The notes below the pieces were generated by a model. That model worked only from the letters and a program-made list of their open reading frames with translations, was not told the origin of the DNA and searched no databases. A stretch of 64,000 nt of DNA from Himantopus leucocephalus (Eukaryota; Chordata; Aves; Charadriiformes; Recurvirostridae), in NCBI GenBank assembly GCA_003993805.1, contig RSEF01000031.1, positions 58,422,681-58,486,680 on the forward strand, given 5' to 3'. The position numbers and the translations under genes were made by a program. Of this stretch, positions 42,801 to 54,800 are shown piece after piece (position 1 is the stretch's first letter; the number at the start of each line of letters is the position of its first letter).

Positions 42801-45800
42801 TTTCCTAGTCTGGAAGGGGAACTGTGCAATATCACACTAAAGCTAAATGTGGTTCAGGTTACACTCTAAAAATGAGGATCATGAGCGGCATCTCACAGAT
42901 GTTTCACAGCAGTTAAGACAAGTCCTTCAATATTAGTAATAAACCATGTTACTGTGCTACTTCATGCCCAAAAGGTCAAAAGGCTTTGGGGACCGGGCAT
43001 TTGGCAGATGAAATGGGTTGTTATTTAGAGCAGACACTAATTAGGCAAAATGTAAAGGGATAAGACATACTTTTGTTTTATTAACTCCCACTGACATGTA
43101 CTTCCCCATACCCTTTGAACAGGAAGAAAAGTGCGAGAAGTAACTGGATGCTTGCCACATCTTATAGCTCCCTTACTGTGGCAAGGTATTTTAAATGCAA
43201 AGAGGTATTTTAAAACATCCACAGGATGAACTGTTCTCTTGGAAGAAACAGTCCTAGATCCAAGGTTAGCTTCTACATCTGTTTACAAAGCACTAGAGTC
43301 CTTGCAGAAAGCTTTATCTATCTGCCTAAGCAAAAAGCTAGTCTGGCAACTGTCCAGCAAGACTAGTTCACTTACGTTTAAGCTGCAGAAAGTAGTAGAA
43401 AAGTGCTTGTGACCCAAAGGTTAAACTTTGTTTTCCTTTGGGCAGACTTGGATTTGCATTCTTTAGCAACGCTAAAGGTTCTACTGAAAACTGTAGAAGG
43501 AAGAAAGAAGGCAACAGGCACCAACTCCATTCTGTCTTCAGAGCTCAAAGATCTCCACAAATGGCAGAAGTTAGATGTCTTCAGAAACTTCGAAAAACAT
43601 GGACCTTTTGAGTCAAGTCTCCAGTTACTGTCCTCTTGCTCTGTTAAGTTCCAGATCCATCTGCAAGGAGTTTGTTTCAAGAATACTGTTTGTTACAAGA
43701 CCTGAATTATTATCAGAACGGTTCTGCAGCTGTGTGCCCAGGAACCTCATAACCCATTTTAACGTGCTAAAGAGCACCTTGTTAATGAACAAGCCTAACA
43801 CACCCAGTGTTTTGTTTAAAGCTTCATTTTCAGAACCTGAGCTCTGACATTCTAAATAGCAAAGCAGCAGCCACAAGCAGGAAAACTTGAATCCAGCATA
43901 TGACTAGAAGTCATTCCCAATCCAAGAAGCCAGATTTATATCTGATTACAGATGGAACAGTTTGTTAAGCTTGTCCAAACTAAACTGCTTTCTCATAGAG
44001 ACACAGGGCTTTGTGTTAAAGCTCTGCAGACTTACCGTGCAGCAGTTCTTCCCTGTTCGCACTCTAGAAGTAGGTTTAGCTGCATCAATAGTTATTCAGG
44101 TACCCAGTGTCACTAAAGTGCCAATTTGGCTGAGATGTTTTTGAGAGCAAACAGTGTTATTTTTCAAATGTGAACAGATGCAAAGGATTGGGGAGAAGCG
44201 GAGAGAAGAAATAAGAAAGAAAGACACGACAGAGGGCTGGAAAGGATTGTAGTATCCTGGTGAATACTTTGTTCAAACAAGCAAGAATACACTTCCATAT
44301 TGCATTACGATGTGGGTTTCCTCACGCTCACTGTTTTAAATGAGTGGCATTAGCATTTCACCACACACAATCAGTGGGGGTTTCACAACAGCAAGTCAGA
44401 CAGACGAGACATCACTGTGCAAGTAAAGTAGGCAGAGATATTCAAAGAGGAGAACTCATGTTTTCATCTCAAAGCCTGGAAGAGCTGGAGGAATGTCCTC
44501 TTGGAGGAGTTCTCAGAGTTAGTTTATACAGGTGCAATTTAAGGAATAGCCCTCCATCACCTTTGCTGACAAACAAGACATTTTCCAGCAGAAAGGTATT
44601 TGCTCCCAGAGGGGTAGAATAAACAAAGCTTGTATCTGTTAAAAAAAAAACAACAAAAAAAACCCACAAAAAACACACAGTAAGACTGCTTCACTCCCTG
44701 CTTTAAGGAGAGCAAGCAAGGAAAAGCAGTTACGTAGTATTTTCTCACAGTATGAAAACTATCTATAGAGACTGATGGAGGAAAGAAACAAGGCACAAGG
44801 TCTACAGACTAATTCATCTACAGAAACACCCTTTATTCGTATCACCTAGGCTCCTGACAGCCACTGTGGCACATACATGTGTTGACACGCATGGTCTCAA
44901 GTGAAGTATACTGATCAAGAAGCCATCTGGTCAGCACACTGAAGTCAGCATACAAATCCTGAAGAGGCCAAGCTGACCACTGGCAATAAAGAGTATTGAT
45001 TAAAGTTTTCCAGTGATTTTCTTGGCAACAATCCAGAACACAGCTGTGTCTTTGCAGTATCCAAGATTTTCACTTCCAATTTGCCCTATACTAGCATCTA
45101 AAAAGCTACAGCAAAGGTGCCAGTTCTACCCAGATAACCATGGGTTTGAGTATTGTCTGGGGTAATCTATCACCATCTCCACATGTCAGCGGTTTCACCA
45201 CTGAGCTAGTTGAAAGCAGCTGTTGCTAACACCATCTGTATCAGTGAGGGGGAAGAGGCTTCTCTGCCCTTGAGCAACACCTGCGCTGCAGCATATTCCT
45301 TTCAAGGAACATATCACATCATTCAAGCTCACTGGAAAAGTGAGGCCAACTATGGAGACAGACTTTAAGACATGTGGTTTTACACCCTAGGAAGTCCTTC
45401 AGAAGGATACAGCATGTTCCACTGGAGCAATGTAAGGCCACACTTTCCCATGAGGACCAGGCATTGAACCAGCATAGTAAGTTTTCCTGGTAGATGTGAC
45501 ACGAGAGAAGCTTCATCCCTTACTAGTATTTTGGCTTTGAGAGGTTACTAGCTATTCTCATCAGATATGTAGTATTAGGGTGGCTTAAAAGAGCTTGTTT
45601 TTTCAGACTAAGTTCAGCCGGAGATTAGAGCACAGACTAACACGAAGAATCAGGATTAAAGCATGTGCTTCACTGCTGTAAGCCATCCCATCACTAGTAC
45701 CACTACGTACAGACCACTGCAACTCTGCCTGTCTTGGAAAAGAATAGAGGTTGTCATCCTCACAGTAGGGTCTGCACTCCTTATTTTGAGGGTATCATCT

Positions 45801-48800
45801 AGAAGCAAGTAAAGCCAGTTCCTATTTACATTTTGTTTGTTTTCCTGGAGACTAGAGTACTACACATTTTCATGTCGTCTTTGCTCCCACATGCTAGTGT
45901 AGTTCTCTTCAACCTAAGAGACATAAAACCGCAAACCAGAGTCCAGAAGATGCCTATCTTCAGAGGTTAGAGACACCACCACTTTCACTTCCAGAGTGAC
46001 TTCTCACCTACTGCCTATTCCTTCATAGAAGACGCAGTGTAGAAGCTCTGAACGTGGCTGTAAGACAGCGACACTCTCCAAAGGAATTTATTCTTTGAGG
46101 GCCACTCTAAATGCCGCTCTTGGCTAAGCTCTTTCCTTGCCTGTTTTAGGCATTTTAGATTATTGCCCTTATTTTCAGTACACTTTCAGCTAGTTCCACT
46201 AACCATGTCACCTATGTACTTACTCAGACAAATACTTCATGATTTCTGTGAAGTATCTGGTTGAGAATCAACAGTTTTGGCATTATACTATCACCTACAG
46301 CCGAAGGCATCACCTCTTTCTGCACCCCGCCCCTCTGAATTTAGAAAATAAAACACGTCCCATAAATTCATCTGTCAATAAACCATTTAAGTTGGATTAG
46401 CATTGGGAATGCTAACTCATTAAAAGACTTGCAGCTCACTCGATTTGTTTTCCATCTCCAGTTGGTCATTGCAGTATCGCTAGCAGCTACCTTGCTGTCA
46501 GTTATTGCCCTTAGTAGCTGGAAAAGAAATAGGTTCCCCACAGTTTTTTGAGAATTTACCAAGAGTAAACTCTTACCGAGTAATTCACTCAGCTTTTACC
46601 TTTTACCTCAAGGTTGCAGCTGCCACCCCCTCCACGGTGGATTTTGGACCTTCCTGCCCCATTTCGCCCTTGTAGTGGGAGTAGTTTTCCCCAGCCACAA
46701 GAGCCTGGAGTCTCAGCTGCCCTGCAACCCAGGCTCGGGCAGTCAAGTCAGCCACAGCTTAAACAGTCAGCGTTTAAGATCCTGCTCAAGGTCAGCAGAG
46801 AACAAGCCTCAGTGAAGTTACTTCTGAGGAATACACAAGATCAAATGCCACTTTTAATTGGTGTATTGTCTTCTGCATTCAAGTTACAATTTCAGAGATG
46901 CAGTTTAGGTGTTGTAAGTAGATTTTCATGTAGCAGTACTGAGTTAAGTCTCACTGCACTGTAAGAGCTCCCGTCTTGCCTCCTGACCTACTTTACTGCA
47001 ACCAGCCTCTCCACTCAGATAAGGAAGGGACTGGCTAGTGTGACAGCCAGACAATCTGTTTGAGACACCACAAGAGTAGCCCACAATGCTAGAAGACACC
47101 AGGACAACAGTTTGCAGGTTAATCTAGGAACTGATATCCCCCAGATCACAACGTGTCAATAGGAAAGCCTCAGTCTGTGTTCTCTGCTCCTCCCATCATT
47201 AATTACAGGGACATGCTGCCTGAGGCTTATCACAAACCCCTGAGGCACCAGTAGGGGAATGATGTGCCCACACAGCTGATTAAAAAGCTCTCTTTTTACA
47301 GTCTGGTTATCCCCCTTCTCCCTGTGAAGGAGCTCAGAGAGGATCCAGCAACTCGGGTAGGTTTGAGGCATTCCAGCACAGGCAGCCCAGAGGATTCTTT
47401 CCGACCACCAAGCATAACTTTTTCCACCATGGCTAAAAAGTTATTGCCAAGACCCACCCTTCTGAAACCCGGCTGAAGAAGCAAGTTCTTCTATGTACAT
47501 TTGAATATCTGTTTTCAATACTCTGTCTCATTAAGTATGAAGCAATCCTGTTGAAGAGATTATGAAAGCTGTGCAACACCGAATTCAACCTCAAAGTACA
47601 CCCCTCCCTCCATTAAGTTCAAACAAGAACCACAAAGTAATAATACTGTTATACAGTAGAAGCTATGTTCAGTTTTACCAGATGGAAAGATTAAAAAAAG
47701 TAACGGTACTAAGTTATGTTGATGCAAGTGTTTGTCCCACGTTGAGTGTTAACTATCCTTCATCCTGTTCAGAAGAGATGGGAATTGCCAATTCCACAGA
47801 AACTCACTGTGCTGGGAAGTTGTGGACCATAAAGAGACCACCAAGTACAGTTTTACGTCAGTACTAGAGCACCTACATTGTAAGGTACCATTAAAGCACC
47901 CTTACCAATAAAATCCTATTTCTATAAATGAAGGCAACTGTGAGCAAGCACACCAACGCATTGTTGATGTATGTGCTTCTACACCATCAAACCCCAGACT
48001 GGCTACAAGCAAAAAGGAGACAAGCGCTCTATCATTTTCAGTAAGATAACATGGTATTAACCTATCCAAGAGTTTGAGAGATGAAATAGCTGCAGAAAGC
48101 AGTTCTACTTACCACCGTTAGGGAAGATGGGAAAGTGGATTCAGCCAACAGGTTGGCTGTGGGTAGAGCACTGATGGCAAGCCGAAAGCCATGCTAGGTT
48201 TAAGTCAGTTCTTTTAACTAGGAGACTAGAAAAGAGCTGCCTGATGCACATGCATGCACACACACATACAGTGCAACAGGAGAAGAGACAGCAGTTCCTT
48301 TAAACAAGATGACTAAGCTCAGCCTTTGAAAGCCAATGGGCCACTTACAGAGCATGTGGCAGACACGTGCTTATACCTAAAAGCTTCCTGGCCTAATAAC
48401 CATGCTTCTGCAGTTTAACACACATCTAGTAGGCAACGTAATCTCCCCATTTGGTGCAGTGACTGGGGGAACAGAACCACAAGGTATCTCAAAAGCCATG
48501 AGAACAGTTTCATAAATAGGTGAATTCTGAAACAGTTAGGAGACAGTTCAACCAAACTAGCAATCCTACTGCCCTAGTTGGAAAACATCCCTCAAGCACT
48601 TCTGCAGACAAAAACAGGGATTTACTGGAAGAAGCTTCACATTCACAGGTCCTTATGCTTAACTTCAATGACAACATTTGCTAGAGGGACAACACAGCAG
48701 AGGTGACATCAATCTAGAAGGTTTCTGAAGTTCATGGATGAAAAGTGCCTGACACAAGTGATTGATAAGTTGATGAGGAAAGATGCTTTGCTGAGTTTTA

Positions 48801-51800
48801 GTCTTACAAAGCATGAATTGGTCAGGGATGTGAAGGTAGGGGGCTGCCTCAGCCACTGTAGCCATGAGCTGGTGGAGTTCGGGGTCAAGAGAGGAGGGAG
48901 TGAAGCAAAGAGCAGGATCACAACCCCAGACTTACAGGCAGCAAACTCTGGCCTCTTCAGGGATCTGCTAGGAAGAAGGCACATGGCCCTGGAGAGGTAT
49001 CCAGGAGAACTAGTTGATTTTCAAGGAACACCTCTCTAGCCCCAAAACTGGTCCATCCCAATGAGCAGGAAACCAAGCAAAGGTCGGTGAAGACCTGTAT
49101 GCGTGAACACAGAGCTCCTGACTAAACTCAAATATAAAAAGGAATAAAAAAGGCAGCAGCAGGCACAGTAGACCCAGAAGGAATACAGAGGCACTGTCTG
49201 AGCATGCAGGGATGCTTTTAGTGGGATGGAGCCGAATCTGACAAAGGATGGGAACAGCAACAAGAAAGGCTTCTACAGGTGCATCAGCAGCAAAAGAAAG
49301 AGCAAGGAAAATTCAGTCCTGATGGGACAGAGGATCTGATGACAAAGGACACAGATAAGGCTGAGGTACTCAGTGCTTTTTTTTTGCCTCAGTCTTTACT
49401 GAGATGACCAGCCTTCAGGAATCCCAGGCACCTAAGCTCAGTGGGAAAGCCTGGAAAAAGGCAAACTCACCATCAGTGGGGGAAGACCAGATTAGGGAGC
49501 ATTTCAACAAACCAGACAGACATAAACCCATGATGAGATGGACTCACAAGTGCTAAGGGAGCTGGATGATGCCACTAGAATGCCACTTTCAATTCTCTTA
49601 TCCTTGTTATGGTGACAAGGGGAGGTTCCTGTGGACTGGAAGAAACCAAGTGTCATTCCTGTCTTCAAGGCAGCAGACACAAGGAACTACAGGCCAGTCA
49701 GCCTCACCTCGATCCCCGGAAGGCAAATAATGGAACCCATTTCCAAACACATAACGGGCACGGCGATGAGAAGTCAGCATGGAGTTAAGGGAAGACATGC
49801 TTAACCAACCCAACACCTGCTATGAAGATATGGCTGGCGTGGTGTACAAGAGGAGAGCTTCAACATAGTTTATCTCAACTTTAGAGGGCTTTCAACACTG
49901 TCTCCCATAACATCCTCCTAGACAAACTGATGAGGTACAAGCTAGGCAAATGTACAGTGAAGTAGACTGAACACTGGTTGAACTGCTGGGCTCAAAGGGT
50001 TGTGATCCCACAAATTCCAACTGGAGGACAGTCATTATTGGACCACACCAGCAGACAGTAATAGAGCCTTTACTGTTTAACACCTTTGTTAATGGCCTAA
50101 ATGATGGAACAGGGTACATCCTGAGCAAGTGTGCTGAGGGTACAAAACTGGGTGGAGTGCCTGATATATCAGATGGTTGTGCTGCCATTCAGAGGGACCT
50201 CAACAGGCTGGAGAAATGGGCTGGCAGCTACCTCATGAAATTCAACATGAGGAAATGCAGTCCTGCACCTGCCAGGAATAACCCCATATAGCAGTATGTG
50301 CTGGGGGCTGACTGGTTGAAAAGCAGGTTGGCAGAAGGGAAAAAAAGACACCACACCCAAAAAAAAAAACCAAACCCACAACACACACAACAGATCCTGA
50401 TGGAAAAATTGACCAGCAGCCAACAATATGCCTCATGGCAAAGGCAGCCAACAGCCTGGAGAGGAGAATGCTCAGGGGATCTTACCAATACGGATAAATA
50501 CCTGATGGGAGGCTGTACAGAAGGTGGTGACAGACTCTCTTCAATGGATCCAACAACAGAACAAGAGACAATGGGCACAAATGGAAATATTGCAAGTTTC
50601 ACTTAAACATGAGAAGGAAATTTTACTTTGTGGGTAACTGGGTGGAGGAACAGGTTACCCAGAGAGATATTAAAAAACCACTTCACAGCATCCTGGGCAG
50701 CCTGCTCTAAGCCAACGGGCTGGACTAGAAGACATACAGAGGTGCCATCCAGCCTCCGCTTCTCTGTGATTGTCAGTTTTGTGTTCCTGTAGATTGGAAC
50801 TGAGATCAACTCATCCATACTGCTGAGTTCACAAGTTCACCAGCTTCAGTTCCTGACTTTCTGTAGTCCTCAGTCTCTCCCAAGACTGAGAATTGCCTCT
50901 GGCTTGCTTTAAGAACAATACATGGTGTTGGTCTAACAGTTCTCATTTAGTCAGAGAAGGAAGAGGTTTGTAGAAGCTCAGGCAGATCTATTTTAAGCTT
51001 TCAGATTATACTGCAAACTGGTTTCATCTGTGGGTGGATGAAGAGCAATAATTATAAACTAGCAACCAAGGAGGCTGGAAGTAGAACTCCAGACGCTCGG
51101 TATATTTTTTTGTTGGAGAGCCACCAGGCTCCCTTCCAGAATGAGTGTTAAGTAACAGCACTCCAGCAAACACACCAATTTATACTTGATCAGGTGCTAA
51201 TACAGGCCTAGGGGTTCACCAGGGTGGTAGCTTGGAAGCAGATGAGCAAGGGGTCACATGAAAGCAATCGTTTTCAGTCAGTAACCAGAAGTTTATAGTA
51301 GGAGTTTTAATGTCTATCTCCATGAATTAGCAAGTTCAAGCTATGCATTCATTGTAAGCCTGGTATTCCACATCAGCTCTGCTTGATATACTACCTGTAA
51401 AACAGCCTTGGAGCTCACTTCAGCTGTTGAGTGTTAACAGAGCCAAATACAAGGCACACACATTTTCAAAGAAGAAAAGCAGGACAGGTTATAGGTAGCT
51501 GGCCACAAGTACAGTATCAGGTAGTCAGAGATGTCTGAAAGAAGACAAGGGAGTCTGAGCCCTAGGACAGGTGGGATATGAAAGCTTTTGGAGTGATAGG
51601 GAAGAAACCAGTACTGGGAGTCAGGACCCTATCAGACAGCTGTCAGCCTCAAAGCAGGCCACAGCAAGAACAGCCAGCATCACCCTATGAGGAAGATACT
51701 CTCACAACACAAGTCTAGAGCAACTACAAGGACCACAGCCAGAGGACTGCAGGAGTAAGCCACACAGAATGTTTTCTTTCTAATTCTGCACAGCCTGGCA

Positions 51801-54800
51801 CTTCCAACACTTAGCAGCATGCTAATTTAATAGCACAGCCTCAGTGGGGCTGCATCCTGAGTCTTACCATACTTCTGCAACTCTTTGGGTACAAGCACAC
51901 AGCAGAACACCATCTACTTCTCACCTCTGCTCCGAACCCAGGAACCCATTAATAATGTCTCTTCTCCTCAGTGTCAAAGTGATTGTCCTAGTGCAGAGCA
52001 GAGTCGCTATTGAAAGTGACAAACTAGTGAACTGGAGTCCGTCACATGCAAGCAGAACTTCCTTTTTTTGAAAAAAAGGAAAAAAAAGGAGAGAAATCCA
52101 CACTGACACTTCCCCATTTGTCTTACCTTCCTCTGCAGAGGATCTGCTCTGAAAAGCAGGTCTTAATTAGCTTGCATGCCTTCCAAAAGCTTTAAGACAG
52201 CAAGAACTCAGTTTTACAGCTAACTCTGCAGTGGACCTTGCCATGCATCCTGAGGGAGTTTCCTCTGGCATCTTTCTCTCTCACCTGACATAAAAAAAAA
52301 AAAAAGGAGGGGGGCACTCGATCAGTACTGCTTCGGTTCAGCTTTAGCTGTCTCCTTATTTGGAGGGTAGAAAGGGTAAAGGGAGAATAAGCTTGAAAAA
52401 GCTGATGGTGGTCAGGTATCAGGACAAACAATGTCTTACACAATTAGACTTGAGGGGAACAGAAACATCTTTCTATAAAGATCTCACCAATACAGAAACG
52501 CTTCAGAGACGAGAATCTACAACTCAAGTGTTTCATGTTCGCTGCAGAATCACTGTGAAAGCCAAGTACTTAGCCAGAAATGTCCATTTCATCTAAGAGG
52601 TTAGACACTGCTCAGAAGTCAAGGTTTCCTGGCTCCTAAAACAGCTCTCCTCTGCAAGTCAGGATGAAGATGCTATTTCAGACAATGAAAGCCCCGCAGC
52701 CCTCTTCGTAAGATTCAGAAAACTTGAGATTAATCTACTTAGAGGGCCTCAGAACCAGGGAAGCCACAGAAAACAGAAGGTTCTCCTTCTCTTTCCCATG
52801 ACCTACTGCTCTAGTAGCATTAGCCACTATTCTTAAACAGCAACCAAAGGTTTATGAGACTTGAAAGTTAGACAGGGTCTAAGCTACTAGACCATTCTCA
52901 TGTTTGAATCAAAAACCAACAGGAGACATGCAGGCAGTGTTCCTGTCTTTTGCATTCCTCTGACTCAGGATAAAGCAGTGCTCTTAGTGGCTCCAAAAAA
53001 GCAAGGAAAGCACGCTTTAAAGAATGGAAAGTGGTGATGGCAGAGGTTCAACCACTTCAGGCTGCACATCTGTGGCACTGCTTTATGGGCAGACAGGTTC
53101 CCTTGCTTCTGCACTTTCTCCCCTCAGAGGATTTCAGTCTTAAGTACTTTTATCTTGCAGCAGTGTTTAGGAAGTATGTGCTCCGAGCAGGTAAGAAGAA
53201 CCCAGAAAAAACAAGTTACCCAGTTCATGGTGATGAGTCAGCCATTGCCACTAGCCTTCTACCAGAGGGATGTCCTAGTACAGGCCTGGTTGTGGACAGT
53301 GGTCCTTACAGAAGCTTACTGATGCAGAGCCACTTTGAAGCAGGAGATTTCAACCCACACTTCTCCTGCACTGCCAGTCTCCACCAGACTCCAGAAAGGC
53401 CCTTGGAAAGGCCAATGGAGCAGACTACCACAGCTCCTATTAAAGAATCAAAAAAGAACAGCTGCAGAGCTTTAAGCCCGAGTCAGACTTGAATACTGAC
53501 CTCCCTCTGTTTCTCAACTATTGGAGCTATCCACACATTGTTAGTTGATTAGCGAGCCAGCCTTTCAAGAGATTAATGACCCACCACCAGAGATTAAGAC
53601 CAAGAGGCCTACTAACCACCTAGAAGGCAGTTTTATCTATTTACCTCCACTTACCATACTCGCTGTCTAGACTACTCAATATGCAGTGCAAGCAGTTCAA
53701 GCTTACTATTGCCTTGAAATTAGGAACACCTGTTTGTTCACTGAAGTTCTTCCTGAGGTGAGAGAGAAGCTAAATCGTTTTTTTTCTTGCCAGTGCGCCA
53801 GGTATTAAGTGGAAGAAGGGGCATCCCTCACACTGCAAAGCTTTTGGACTCCTTCCATCAGAAGGATCAGACATTTGGCTTTTTCTGCTAGTTCAGCTAG
53901 AAGGAAAAAAAAAAAAAAAGAATCCTGCTCTCTTCCTACTGGAAATCCTTTTATTCTGCAAGGCTCATTACCCTACTGCCATTTCCAGGTCAACCACAGA
54001 ACTGCTCCCAAGTCTAAAAATTGCTTACCCGAGCCCCTTTTTGCTCTCCCCTTTAGAGTATTTCTGTGCTGCCAAGTCCCTAGAACAGGACAGTACTAGT
54101 ACAAGTACTAGAAGATGGACTTCACCTGTGTTGCTAGTGGAAAAACTGGGCAAGAACCTTCCTACTGAGAAGTTAGCTCACCACAACCAGAGGCTAGAGA
54201 GGTATTTCTGCTCCTAGGTTATCAGGGATGCTGATACACTTCTCAGACACTTCAAGCCAGTGAAAGGAGCTTGCTTGTGCTCCAAAAGCAAAAAAGCTCT
54301 TCAATACAGCTGAGGAAAGGAGTTACAAGGTGTGAGCTCCTCCTACAAACCGTTTCCCACCAGCTACACAACAACATAGATGGACAGCACTAAGAGTGAG
54401 CACAGTATCACCGATGCACTCCTGAGCTGCGAGAAGACCCATGAAGGCATCTGCCAACTCCTATTGCTACAGGTTGGTCAGATAGCAACCTAGTTATGTG
54501 AGTAAATCTAATCTATCGTAGACAAAAAAAATCCTACTCCCACCTTACTCACACACCCCTTTCTCTCAGAGGGCCACCACCTCTTTGACAAGTTTCTTGG
54601 ATGAAGACGTATGTCCCCAGAGGCAAGGAAAGCCTGGCTTCTCATTCAAACAGCAGTGTGGGCAAACGTTCAAGAAGAAGGCTCCTTACGTGGGCAGGAA
54701 CAAGTGCTGAACCTGTACAGCACAGTTACAGGGCAGCAGAAGGTGACACATGGAAGAGGCCCTTGACTCATTCCCCTACAGCACAGCAGTGTATCGGACC

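Noticed and set aside
44641..44680. A/C-rich tract resembling a retroposon poly(A) tail
   Set aside because: No retroposon body precedes it on either strand. Similar A-then-CA-rich tracts occur at 5750-5785, 41438-41475 and 50350-50395 and look like ordinary low-complexity DNA.
50228..50602. 124-codon minus-strand open frame with hydrophobic stretches
   Set aside because: It is antisense to the CR1 element. The hydrophobic residues come from the complement of an A/C-rich tract at 50340-50395.
54096..54111. Palindrome CTAGTAC-AA-GTACTAG
   Set aside because: Sixteen bases in a local tag/tac-rich patch; expected by chance at this size and lacking context.
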